Shown here piece after piece: positions 41,805 to 50,918 of a stretch of 64,000 nucleotides of DNA. The notes below the pieces were generated by a model. It worked only from the letters and a program-made list of their open reading frames with translations, made no database searches and was not told the DNA's origin. Each line of letters opens with the position of its first letter. Positions within the stretch are counted from its first letter, which is position 1. The stretch comes from Alistipes dispar (GTDB lineage Bacteria > Bacteroidota > Bacteroidia > Bacteroidales > Rikenellaceae): NCBI RefSeq assembly GCF_006542685.1, contig NZ_AP019736.1:530001-594000 (forward strand). The letters run 5' to 3'. A program made the position numbers and the translations under genes.

Positions 41805-43913
41805 TCATTCGCTTTTCAGCCGCAGGCCATTCAACTTGATGTAAGTCCGGTCGCCTCCCGAAATCGCGCGGAGCAGGATATCCTCCCCGCAGGTCAGCTC
41901 CCGCTTGTCGTCCGACACCCCGAAACGCAGGTCGATGCGCTCCGTTCCGCGTCCGTCTGCCGTGCCGACGAGCACCTGAGAGATCAGCAGGGTCCGGGTC
42001 GCCGGGTCGTAGGTATATACGCACGCTTCGTCCGTCACGTCCGTATCCCTGAACCAGACGGTATCGTAAACCGTAGCCTTGAATTTCGCATATCCCTGCT
42101 TTTCGTTCCCGCTGAAATCCGAGTCGAGCCGGATCGTAACGGAACCTTTGGTCGGCTCATTGCCGAAGATCGCGATTGCCGAATCCTTGTCGAACGAGGC
42201 GGAAAATACGCTGGGACCGTCCCATACGCCGGATGAAACCGCCGAATAGGTCATCTTTTGCATGTCGATCGCAAACTCGCTCCGTTCCGCCCCGGAGACG
42301 AAGGCGACGACCGATCCCTGAAGCGTGTAAGCGCCTTCCGCATCGCCATAGACGGCGTGTCCGAATCCGTCGAGCGTGAGTTCCGGTCCGCTGCCGCTTC
42401 CGGGCCTGTAAGTCCCCGCCTCTTTGCCGCGCAGGGTGAAGACGGGGATTCCGGTCTCCGGATCGTACGAATAGCGGAACAATGCGGCGGTCTCGTCGGA
42501 AACCGTCGCCTCCGAATTTTCACCGATGCTCGCCCCCTTCTCGAATTCCAGATCGACCGGCCGGGCGCTCCGGGTCCCACGCTCGACATAGTACCAGCTT
42601 TTCGCACCGGCCCTGTTCAGTTCGATCAGGTAACGGGAGCCGTACGAATCGCTCGCCGCACTGACGAATTCGAAGTCGGCGGTACTCGTGAAATAGTATT
42701 TGACATTGTCGGGCTTGTCGTCTATCAGGTCGTTGATATACACGAACGCGTCGCCGCCTTCGAACCAGCTGCCGCCGGCTCCGAAATCCATTTCTCCGTA
42801 GCCGTCGTCGCTGAACTCTGCGAGATATTCGAAGCGGTTTTTCGCTTCGTCGAATTCATAGCAGCCGTCGAAATCGAAGCGGTTGGCATCCGTCGATTTT
42901 ACGAAATACGAGGTATTCGTCTTCAGTTCCATCGAGAATTCCGACGAGTTGCCCCGGATAACCTGTGTCTTGGAAGCCGTAAGCTGGAAACCTTTGTATG
43001 TTCCGACGAACGGCTTGCCGACGTAGTCGGTTTTCTCGACGGCGGACGTTTCGATCAGAATCGGCTCGTCCGGCATGACGCAGGACCAACATTCGCCCAT
43101 ATCCGGATCGTCGGTCTGATACGTGTACTCGATATTGTTTCCCGTGGTCTGTCCCGTGATCTTCACCTGACCGTCATAACCCAGGTCCGCGCTCCACATG
43201 AATTTGACTATGCCGTACATACATTCGTCGAATACCGGGGGAACCGCCTCCCAATCGTCGCAACAGTTGAGCATCCGGAGACTGGTGTGTTCACCCTGTT
43301 TGAGCGAGATGAGGTGTCTTTCCAGATCGGTCGCCACCGTGAGCGTCACCTCCTCGGCCGGCATCGTGAAACGGTATTTCCAGGTGACGGTCCCACTGGA
43401 GACCAGTTCGCAGGGAGTGTCGTTGAACAGACAGGCCGAAACGGCGAACATGCCGTTCGTCACGACGATTTCGACGTCCACGACTTCGCCCGCTACGGCC
43501 GTTTTGGCGACGGCGACGGTATATTCTTGCGAAACAGGGGCGTTGATCGGGTACTCTTCGGGCTTGAACTCCTGGATAATGACTCCTAACGTGACGTCCC
43601 GTTCGGGCATGACGAATTCGAACGTACCGCCCCGGGTGTCGCCGGCAACCTGCTCGCAGGCCACGCCGTTCGCGGAGACGAACTTCAGGTAATGGTTTTC
43701 GCTGGTGACTTCGACCTCGACGGATACCGTCTCTCCGGCTCCGGCGGCTGTCGGAGCGGTGATCCTGTAATACGCCGCCATTTCGTTCTGGGATACGGAA
43801 ATGGCGTACGGCTTTTCATTCACTTCGGAGTCGCTGTCGTCACACCCTCCCCCGACGAGCAGGGCGCACAAGGCGAAAAGGCCGGACAAGGCTTTGAAAT
43901 ACGAGTTTTTCAT
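41805..43913 (-). CDS. large lipoprotein with three N-terminal repeat domains, unknown function
   Basis: This 702-residue protein has a lipoprotein signal (LCALLVGGGCDDSDSE, lipid on the Cys). Residues about 45-300 hold three related beta-type units. Each ends in a similar strand (FVMPERDVTLGV, FTMPAEEVTLTV, CVMPDEPILIET), and the first two carry a Cys shortly before it (GVACEQV, DTPCELV). The rest is beta-rich and ends in RTYIKLNGLRLKSE. It is probably surface-exposed and binds a ligand. It is the last gene of the protease unit. No enzyme motif was seen. Confidence 0.8.
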   Translation of the reverse strand: MKNSYFKALSGLFALCALLVGGGCDDSDSEVNEKPYAISVSQNEMAAYYRITAPTAAGAGETVSVEVEVTSENHYLKFVSANGVACEQVAGDTRGGTFEFVMPERDVTLGVIIQEFKPEEYPINAPVSQEYTVAVAKTAVAGEVVDVEIVVTNGMFAVSACLFNDTPCELVSSGTVTWKYRFTMPAEEVTLTVATDLERHLISLKQGEHTSLRMLNCCDDWEAVPPVFDECMYGIVKFMWSADLGYDGQVKITGQTTGNNIEYTYQTDDPDMGECWSCVMPDEPILIETSAVEKTDYVGKPFVGTYKGFQLTASKTQVIRGNSSEFSMELKTNTSYFVKSTDANRFDFDGCYEFDEAKNRFEYLAEFSDDGYGEMDFGAGGSWFEGGDAFVYINDLIDDKPDNVKYYFTSTADFEFVSAASDSYGSRYLIELNRAGAKSWYYVERGTRSARPVDLEFEKGASIGENSEATVSDETAALFRYSYDPETGIPVFTLRGKEAGTYRPGSGSGPELTLDGFGHAVYGDAEGAYTLQGSVVAFVSGAERSEFAIDMQKMTYSAVSSGVWDGPSVFSASFDKDSAIAIFGNEPTKGSVTIRLDSDFSGNEKQGYAKFKATVYDTVWFRDTDVTDEACVYTYDPATRTLLISQVLVGTADGRGTERIDLRFGVSDDKRELTCGEDILLRAISGGDRTYIKLNGLRLKSE

Positions 43914-44094
43914 GGGCGTAAGTTTTTAAGATGGCAATCGGGTTGGAAAAAATCCGTTCCGCGGCCGAATCATTCGCATCGCTTCATGCAGGGCATCATG
44001 CCGTTCCGGTTATCCGACCGGTCACGGCACAAGGCGATCCGAAAAACTGTTCCGGTCGCAGAACGGATTTCGCGGAGAGGACGGATGCGGCGAG

Positions 44095-44559
44095 TTACAG
44101 CATCCGCTTCATTTCCGGCGAAGAGCCGGCACGGGACGTCCGGGCATCGCGCACGTCGTCCGGAATCGTCGTCCGGGAATATACGCTGGTTTCGGCCGGC
44201 TCGGTCCGGGCGGTCATCGTCAGGGTGTTCCCGTCATTCGTCAGTTCGAAATCGTAACCGCTGCCCCAGCTCTCGCCGTCGTCGTACACTCCGGTCAGCC
44301 GGGTTCCGTCGATCGAATAACGCCCGGTGTATCTGGTGTAGTCCGACGTTTCGACCTTCTGGTAAAGTCCGAATGTCGCTGCCGAAGTGAATTCGACATA
44401 TACCTCGAATCCTTCGGGAGCACTCTCCGACCAGGAAGTGAGGCGCCATTCGCCTACGATTTCCGACTGAATGTTGGGGGCGTCGTCGTCATCCGAGCAG
44501 CTTGCGGCGAAGATGCCGAGCAGGGAGAAAACGAGCAGATGATAAAGATGTTTTTTCAT
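44095..44559 (-). CDS. lipocalin-like lipoprotein
   Basis: This 154-residue protein has a signal peptide and lipobox (GIFAASCSDDDD). The mature part begins IVGEWRLTSWSE, the usual first strand of the lipocalin-like fold in Bacteroidota lipoproteins. GRYSIDGTRLTGVYDDGE and FELTNDGNTLTMT follow. The family probably binds small hydrophobic ligands, but its role is unknown. The start at 44559 is set by the signal peptide. It begins 14 nt after the protease stop codon and 181 nt before the next gene. Confidence 0.85.
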   Translation of the reverse strand: MKKHLYHLLVFSLLGIFAASCSDDDDAPNIQSEIVGEWRLTSWSESAPEGFEVYVEFTSAATFGLYQKVETSDYTRYTGRYSIDGTRLTGVYDDGESWGSGYDFELTNDGNTLTMTARTEPAETSVYSRTTIPDDVRDARTSRAGSSPEMKRML

Positions 44560-44573
44560 TGCAAGCACTGTTT

Positions 44574-46562
44574 TTATAACCAACCTCCGTTTGCTGCGCC
44601 GGCCGAACGGGCGATGACGGCGAATTCCTTGGTGACGACCATGCCGCCCATCACCACGCCCGTTCCGGGTTTCGTGCCGCCGGCTATCGCCGAAACCTTG
44701 ATTTTGGCCGATCCGGGTTTCGTGCATTTGATCATCAGTTTTCCATTATACATTTTGGGAGCCGCCTTGATGCCGAGCTTTTCCATATCCTTGGCCGACA
44801 TCCGGATATCGGTGTAGGTGAGGTCTTCGGCCCCCTGTCCGAAATGCTGCGTCAGCGGAATGAGCTGCACCTCGCCCACTGCGACCCGCAGACAGGGCGT
44901 TCCCTCGATCTGCATGAGCAACTGATAGGCGTCGGTAATGCCGGTGCCCATTTTGCCGCGGTAAATCGACACGTCGGCGATCGTGGCCTTCGAGCCTTCG
45001 CCCAGCCGGGAGTCGATTTCATTGACCGAGGTGAGCAGCATGGTCTTGAACTCGTCGAGAGAGAATTTCTTCCCCTTCTCCAGGGCATAGGAGAGGCCGA
45101 GTGCGGCGACGCCCGAGACGTGCGGGCAGGCCATCGAGGTTCCCTGCATGTAGCCGTAATCCGCTCCGTTGCTCGTTTCGGAGCAGAGCGTCGAGAGTAC
45201 GCCGGCCTTCTCGCCGCCGCTCAGACCGCTCGTTTCGCCGCCGGGGGCCGCGATATTGCAGCCGGGACCGTAGTTGGTGTAGTTGGCCGGCAGGTAGTCG
45301 GGCGAAAACGAGGTGACGGAGATATAATCACGATAACCCGCCGGATAGCCGGACATGGCCGTCGATTCGTTGCCGGCGGAAAAAACGATCAGTCCGCCGT
45401 CGAGGGCCTCGCAGTTCTTCTGGGCGGCGAAGTACTGGAGCGCCTCGTAGTCCATCGGCGATCCCTTGATGAACATGTTGTCCGACGTGTATATTCCCGC
45501 CTTGACGCCCCACGAGCACTGGAGGATGGAGGCGCCGTGATCCGCGGCGTATTTTATGGCGCGGCTCGACACGAGGGCGTCGCCCGTCTGGTCGCCCGAG
45601 AAGATCTGGCACGACATCAGACGCACGCCGTCTCCGTTGCCCGTACCTCCGGCCACGCCGCAGACGCCGATGCCGTTGTTATTGACGGCGGCCACCGTGC
45701 CCGCAACGTGCGTTCCGTGGCCCGAATCGCCCTTCTGACCCCATGAAATGGGGCCGTCGGCAGCGAAGTTCCATCCGTGAATGTCCTGGCTGTTGTATTC
45801 GGGCGAAGGGTTCGGATTGGTCCACATGTTGGCCGCCAGATCCGGATGAGTGTATTTCACCCCTTCGTCCACGATGGCGACGATGACTTCGGGATTGCCT
45901 GCCGTGAGCTTCCATGCGTCGGCCACATGGATGTCGGCTCCGGCCACCGATGTCGTGGCGACGGCCTGGTCGGCATTGTTGATGTAATGCCACTGCCAGA
46001 AAAGATTCGGGTCGTTGAAATCCGCCGTGACCAGGGCGCGGGTCCGGTCGCCCGCCGTCGCGTGGAACGGATAGGTTTTGCAGTCGGAAGCCCGGTAGAG
46101 ACGGGTGCGGAACTGCACTTTCGAGATTTCGGCGACACCCGCGAGTCTTTCGGCCGCCTTGTCGAGGTCCTCCTCCGCTGCGAACCGGAGCACATACCAT
46201 CTGTGAAGCCCCGCCGCACGGGTGCGGGCCTCGTGTTCGCCGGCTTCGGGGAAGACGCGCTCCAGCGAGGTGACGTGCAGGTCGGTCAGGATCTCATCGA
46301 CGGATGCGATGCCCGAACGGGTCAGCGCCGAACGGGTCCCGGCCGCATTCAGTGCGTACTGTTCGAGACCGGAAACGGCTTCTTCGCCGAATTTTACGAT
46401 GAGCGAACCGGCCACGGCATCGTCCGACGTATTGCAGATTTTGCCCGAAGTCTCGATTTCGGGAGCGGAATCCCCGCGGTTCGGTATCTCCTGCATGGGG
46501 TCCGTCGAGCAGGCGGCCAGCAGCAGGGAGGCGAAAATCAGGAGTTTCGTTTTGTTATGCAT
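44574..46562 (-). CDS. S8 family (subtilisin-like) serine protease lipoprotein
   Basis: This 662-residue lipoprotein has a signal with Cys18 in LLLAACSTD. A pro-region follows at about residues 48-155 (GSLIVKFGEEAV, RWYVLRFAAEEDLDKAAERL). The catalytic domain has D232 in VAIVDEGVKYTHP, H282 in DSGHGTHVAGTV, oxyanion Asn398 in FSAGNES and S476 in QGTSMACPHVSG, all intact. A C-terminal beta domain starts near residue 560. It should be an active protease on the cell surface or in the periplasm. It is separated from the SusCD unit by a strong terminator, so it has its own transcription. Confidence 0.95.
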   Translation of the reverse strand: MHNKTKLLIFASLLLAACSTDPMQEIPNRGDSAPEIETSGKICNTSDDAVAGSLIVKFGEEAVSGLEQYALNAAGTRSALTRSGIASVDEILTDLHVTSLERVFPEAGEHEARTRAAGLHRWYVLRFAAEEDLDKAAERLAGVAEISKVQFRTRLYRASDCKTYPFHATAGDRTRALVTADFNDPNLFWQWHYINNADQAVATTSVAGADIHVADAWKLTAGNPEVIVAIVDEGVKYTHPDLAANMWTNPNPSPEYNSQDIHGWNFAADGPISWGQKGDSGHGTHVAGTVAAVNNNGIGVCGVAGGTGNGDGVRLMSCQIFSGDQTGDALVSSRAIKYAADHGASILQCSWGVKAGIYTSDNMFIKGSPMDYEALQYFAAQKNCEALDGGLIVFSAGNESTAMSGYPAGYRDYISVTSFSPDYLPANYTNYGPGCNIAAPGGETSGLSGGEKAGVLSTLCSETSNGADYGYMQGTSMACPHVSGVAALGLSYALEKGKKFSLDEFKTMLLTSVNEIDSRLGEGSKATIADVSIYRGKMGTGITDAYQLLMQIEGTPCLRVAVGEVQLIPLTQHFGQGAEDLTYTDIRMSAKDMEKLGIKAAPKMYNGKLMIKCTKPGSAKIKVSAIAGGTKPGTGVVMGGMVVTKEFAVIARSAGAANGGWL

Positions 46563-46606
46563 ATATCATGCTGATTTTTGAGTCCGGCAGGTTGTTTCTG
46601 GCTTGG

Positions 46607-46650
46607 AAAAAAGGGAGAGGCCGGCACTTGCCGGACGACCGGCCTCTCCC
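46607..46650 (-). terminator. strong intrinsic terminator of the SusC/SusD unit
   Basis: GGGAGAGGCCGG (46613-46624) pairs with CCGGCCTCTCCC (46639-46650), a perfect 12-bp stem. On the minus strand it is followed by six T residues (46607-46612). It separates the SusCD-lipoprotein genes from the protease unit. Confidence 0.92.
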
Positions 46651-46659
46651 GATCCGATA

Positions 46660-49194
46660 TTACTTGAGCGTGACTTCGGCAGCGGCCGTTTTCCGGAACC
46701 GGAGTTCCGACCCCGAACCGTCCGCGCGCCGCACGGCATCGCTGAATCCGACCGCAGCCCTTACGGCTTTCGCTTCGGGAGCCGATGCGGGCAGGAATCC
46801 TTTCGCACAGTCGGTCGGCACGGTTTTGACGGAGCCGCGTCCTGCGGAAACGGAGAATTCGGGCCGTTCGACGCAATTCCGCGGCTGCCGGAGCTCTGCG
46901 GCCATTCGGCGCAGTTCTGCGATCCGCTCTGCGGCCAGTTCGGGAATGCCGCCCATATCCTTGGCGGGATCGACGAGCAGCATGTCCGTAAGGATCGAAT
47001 AGGGGGTCGTCGTACTCAACGTATATAGATAACGGAACGTGGCCCCCTGCTCGACATAGTTCGGGGTGGGCACGAAATAGATGTAACCGTCGGCCACGGC
47101 GCCTCCGATGAACGGATAATTGACCGCATAGAGGGCTTCGGGGTTCTCCTCCGAGACGCAGCCGGAGATGATGTCCTCGCCGTTGATGACACCGATCGGG
47201 TCCTGCGAAAGCATCGGAGAGATGGCGCCGGTTATGCCTGCGAGCGGAGCCGAGGCCGGAACGTAAACCGCCGGAATCTGGCCGCCTTCGTCGAACGTGA
47301 GACCGGTAAGCCCCGTAATGGTCAGCAGATCGACCGAACTGTCTTCCGTCGGATCGTCTTCGATGGTCACCGTGCCGATCTTCCGGCGCATCTGCTTCTC
47401 GTCCATGACGTTGATGGCATAATAGTTCCATTCGGTCGAAATCAGGTACTCCTTCGAGGGCTGCTCGTCCTGCGGCAGGAAGTCCGAGTAGAGGAACTCG
47501 CTCTCCAGGCCCGGGTTGTATTTGCCGGTGGTCCGGATGGACGCCGTGAAGAGTTCGCTGACATACCCGTTGCTGGCCAGTCCGGCGAACGTGTACTCCG
47601 TGTCGCCGTTCAGCCCCGTGAGCATGATGCTGTAATGTCCGCCGTTGATGGCATCGAGCTGCTCTTTGGTGAAATCCTTGCCCATCTGCTGGAGGAAAGC
47701 CGTCATGTCCAGTCCCTGGATGGCGTCCGTCTTGAAGACTCCGTACTTGACGGATTCGATCTCCTCGCCGTAGGCCCAGAATTTCGCCGCATTGTCCGTC
47801 GTAATGCCCTGTCCCGCGAATTCGTTCGTGGCTTCGAGCCCGATGTTGAAGATGACGGAAACCTCGTCGCCCTTGGCGACATATCCGAACGGAATGGAGG
47901 CATAGCCCTGCATTTTCAGGTTCTGCGACGCCGTTTCGCCGCCCTCCGAATTCGCCTCCTCGTCCGAACCGTAGATACAGCCTACGAGCGTGTACTTGCC
48001 CGTGCCGCCTTCCAGATCCTGCACGGAAATCGTTCCCGAAGCGGTGATTGTCCTGATGAGTTCCGCGGCGATCTTGCCGTCGGCCATCTCCTGTGCCTTG
48101 AGGCTCGCCTCGCCGTCGCTCAGACTGCCCGTGAAGATCGCATAGCGGAACTCCCGGGTGTCCTCGGAGAGGGTGGCGCCGATTTCGACGACTCCGTCCG
48201 CGGGTTCGCCTTTGGTGAGGGTCACCGAGTAGTCGTAAACCCTGGCTCCGGGAAGCATGATCCGCTGCAAGCCGTTGGCGTTGGCGTAGAAGAATTTACC
48301 GGCATATTCGCCTTCGCTCGGTTCGAGCACGATACCCTGCGCCGGGAAGGTAATCACGCCGTTCTTGAGCGTGCCATATTGTCCGGCCGACTCGTCCATG
48401 GCGAAATTCTCCGGCGTCTGCGATGCGATGTACCACTCGCCCATCTCGGCAAAGAGGGTCAGGCCGGTTGACTGGTAGGGAAAATAGACCTTGTTCGGAT
48501 CCGAAGCATCGACATAGGTCCAGACTCCGCGGTTCTCGTGACTTACCTGTCCTCCGGCGAAGATGTTCATCAGCTCCGGCGTGTAGGCCTTCATGCGGTA
48601 ATAGCCCTTCTTGTCCGAACGCTCGTAGATTTCGAGTTCGATTTCGGGATTCGGATTGGCATTGGGATTGTCTATCGAAGCGAAGTTGCCCAAAATGTCG
48701 TCGCGGTAGCGGCCTTTGGTCGCGCCGGTCTTTTCGTCGGTGACCAGCTCCCATTTGGCCAGCACGAGCGATATCGAGAGGGTCACCTTGTCGGGACCGT
48801 AAACCGAGGCGTAGCGCGGATCCTCGATGTCGATGTCGCAGGTGTAAGTCGTGCCCATTTGGGCATTGGGGAAGCTGACCGTAAAGGTCGTCTCCTCCTC
48901 GCCGGCATCGAACACGATCGGCTCGACGACGAAAATATCCTCGACGTTGGCCTTCACGACGACCGGAACGACGATCGGATCCACGGTATTGCGCCGTTTG
49001 ACCGTATAGGTCGCCTCGGTCTGGGCGCCCGGTTCGAACTCCAGATCGGTCCGCGCAGACTGCTTCTTCGGGAAATAGACACCGTAGCAGTCGGGATCCT
49101 CCGCGGTTCCCCGGGTATAGTTCACATCGTCCTTGCAACCGGCCAGAACGAAGAGAGCCAGCAGGAACGGTAATATATGCTTGAATGTCTTCAC
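46660..49194 (-). CDS. large lipoprotein after SusD (possible surface ligand-binding protein)
   Basis: This 844-residue protein has a lipobox (LFVLAGCKDDVNY). The first part (about residues 35-140) looks like a beta-sandwich with FEPGAQTEATYTVKRRN. The middle region has strands such as GYYRMKAYTPELMNIF and further Fn3-like repeats (YSVTLTKGEPADGVVEIG, YTLVGCIYGSDEEAN). The C-terminus is Ala/Arg-rich. It is placed directly after SusD, the usual place of a surface ligand-binding lipoprotein (SusE/SusF-like by position), and may help capture the substrate. No enzyme motif was seen. Confidence 0.8.
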   Translation of the reverse strand: MKTFKHILPFLLALFVLAGCKDDVNYTRGTAEDPDCYGVYFPKKQSARTDLEFEPGAQTEATYTVKRRNTVDPIVVPVVVKANVEDIFVVEPIVFDAGEEETTFTVSFPNAQMGTTYTCDIDIEDPRYASVYGPDKVTLSISLVLAKWELVTDEKTGATKGRYRDDILGNFASIDNPNANPNPEIELEIYERSDKKGYYRMKAYTPELMNIFAGGQVSHENRGVWTYVDASDPNKVYFPYQSTGLTLFAEMGEWYIASQTPENFAMDESAGQYGTLKNGVITFPAQGIVLEPSEGEYAGKFFYANANGLQRIMLPGARVYDYSVTLTKGEPADGVVEIGATLSEDTREFRYAIFTGSLSDGEASLKAQEMADGKIAAELIRTITASGTISVQDLEGGTGKYTLVGCIYGSDEEANSEGGETASQNLKMQGYASIPFGYVAKGDEVSVIFNIGLEATNEFAGQGITTDNAAKFWAYGEEIESVKYGVFKTDAIQGLDMTAFLQQMGKDFTKEQLDAINGGHYSIMLTGLNGDTEYTFAGLASNGYVSELFTASIRTTGKYNPGLESEFLYSDFLPQDEQPSKEYLISTEWNYYAINVMDEKQMRRKIGTVTIEDDPTEDSSVDLLTITGLTGLTFDEGGQIPAVYVPASAPLAGITGAISPMLSQDPIGVINGEDIISGCVSEENPEALYAVNYPFIGGAVADGYIYFVPTPNYVEQGATFRYLYTLSTTTPYSILTDMLLVDPAKDMGGIPELAAERIAELRRMAAELRQPRNCVERPEFSVSAGRGSVKTVPTDCAKGFLPASAPEAKAVRAAVGFSDAVRRADGSGSELRFRKTAAAEVTLK

Positions 49195-49237
49195 GGTAAT
49201 TTGCTTTTAAATTTGACAGCTCGGTCGCAGATGGTCA

Positions 49238-50884
49238 TCAGCCGTTCCACGGCTTGACCGTCTGCGAAGGATCGGGATTGTTCTGCGTGGCAATGACGGG
49301 ATTGTTCTGCGTCTCGCCGCGCGTGATCACGAAGTTCCAGTAGGGCGCGCGCCCTTCCGTGTTCAGCCGGTACGAATTGGGAGAGTTGGTTCCCACATAG
49401 CCCCGTCGGGTGGACATGTCGAGCCGCTTCATGTCGAACATGACGATGCCTTCGCCCCAGAACTCGATGCGCTTCTGGAGCATCAGCTCGTTGGTGAAAC
49501 TTTCGACCGACGACGACATGTTCGTACAGTCGTAACCTCCGCCCACGATACGGTGGCCGTTCATGAACTCGTTGAGCAGACGGATGCCTTCGCCAAGATT
49601 TTCATGCGCCCTGGCCTCGGCCTCGATGAAGTACATCTCCTCGACGCGCATGTAGGGATGGTCTGCGGCTCCGCCGACCTTGAAATCCTCATAGGCGCCC
49701 TGCGCCGGACGGAACTTGATGTTCGCGTAATCGGGCAGTTCATTGAAGTATTCCTTGCCCTCTTTGCGGCAGCTTTTGTAGTCGTAGGACTCCTTCTCCG
49801 GGTCTTTGCGGTCGGGATCGAGCCACGAATGACGGCGGAAGTCGCGCAGGTCGATACTGTTGTAGAGGTTGCTGTTGATGCAGCGGCAGGCGTCGTTTCC
49901 GTAGGCGCTCCACGCGTTCTCGGTGCTCATGTGCGCCGTGAAGCAGAAGAGGTTGGCGACGCTCTCGCTCGGCAGGGCGAGGCCCCAGATCCAGGCATTG
50001 TTCGACGTAGCGCTGTTGAAGCCGTTCGTGGGGTCCTCCCACTGCTCCTGCGTCAGGGGCGTGCAGCCGCTGGCGGTGATGGCCTGCCGGGCGTACTCGG
50101 CCGCCTGCGCATAAGCGGCATTGTCCTCCTTCGCCGTGCCCCGCTCGAGCCAGGCCCGGGCCTTCAGTCCGTAAACCAGCGCCAGGCTGATCGTGTACTT
50201 GTCGGGGGCCGTAAAGCCGCTCAACAGCTCTTCGGCCTTGTCCAGGTCGGGGAAGATCACCTTGTCGTAGATGTCATCGACCTTGGCGCGGGGGTTGTTC
50301 TTGGCCTCGGCCTCGGTGGTCTCGGGCAGTACGACGGGCACGCCCAGCCCGAGAACCTCGGGCGCTTCGGTGTAGTTGTTCTCCTTGAACTCGTACAGAC
50401 GCACCAGATCGAGGTAGAACATGGCCCGATAGGCGTAGGCGAAGCCCAGATAGGACTTCTGCGTGGCGTCGAGCGAGGAGAAGTCCGAGGCGTCGATCTG
50501 CTTGATGACGTTGTTGGCCGCCATGATCCACGCATAGTAGTTGTTCCACGTGAGCGCGCCCACGGCATAGTCGGCCCCGAGCGCTTCGTTGGTTCCCCAC
50601 TGTGCGAACCAGTCGTAGCCGATATTGCCGCCGATGGCGATGTCGCCCGTCATGGATTCCGTGGCGATATGGATGGCCGGCAGGGCGAAGTCCCAGGCTT
50701 GGCCATCCTGTGCGTAACCCGCGGAACCGGCCTGTACGAGCGAGGCCGGAATACCCTCGATCAGCGTTTCGAGGGTCACCTGATCCTCGGTGGCTATTTC
50801 ATAGGGGTCGGCTTCTTTGATGCAGCTGCTTGCCAGCAAAGCCGCCGCCAGCGTCGCGAGCGTTATGTTTGTCGCTTTTTTCAT
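49238..50884 (-). CDS. SusD/RagB family outer-membrane lipoprotein
   Basis: This 548-residue protein has a lipobox (LLASSCIKEADPYEI). TPR-like helices of SusD follow: LTWNNYYAWIMAANNVIKQI near residue 110, then FAYAYRAMFYLDLVRLYEF, and RVEEMYFIEAEARAHENLGE near residue 415. The C-terminal LMLQKRIEFWGEGIVMFDMKR block is also present. SusD forms the lid over the SusC channel and binds the substrate outside the cell. It follows susC by 34 nt, as usual. The ligand class, glycan or peptide, cannot be told from the sequence. Confidence 0.96.
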   Translation of the reverse strand: MKKATNITLATLAAALLASSCIKEADPYEIATEDQVTLETLIEGIPASLVQAGSAGYAQDGQAWDFALPAIHIATESMTGDIAIGGNIGYDWFAQWGTNEALGADYAVGALTWNNYYAWIMAANNVIKQIDASDFSSLDATQKSYLGFAYAYRAMFYLDLVRLYEFKENNYTEAPEVLGLGVPVVLPETTEAEAKNNPRAKVDDIYDKVIFPDLDKAEELLSGFTAPDKYTISLALVYGLKARAWLERGTAKEDNAAYAQAAEYARQAITASGCTPLTQEQWEDPTNGFNSATSNNAWIWGLALPSESVANLFCFTAHMSTENAWSAYGNDACRCINSNLYNSIDLRDFRRHSWLDPDRKDPEKESYDYKSCRKEGKEYFNELPDYANIKFRPAQGAYEDFKVGGAADHPYMRVEEMYFIEAEARAHENLGEGIRLLNEFMNGHRIVGGGYDCTNMSSSVESFTNELMLQKRIEFWGEGIVMFDMKRLDMSTRRGYVGTNSPNSYRLNTEGRAPYWNFVITRGETQNNPVIATQNNPDPSQTVKPWNG

Positions 50885-50918
50885 AGTATATCGTTTGTCG
50901 TAAAGTGATTGAGGCCGA

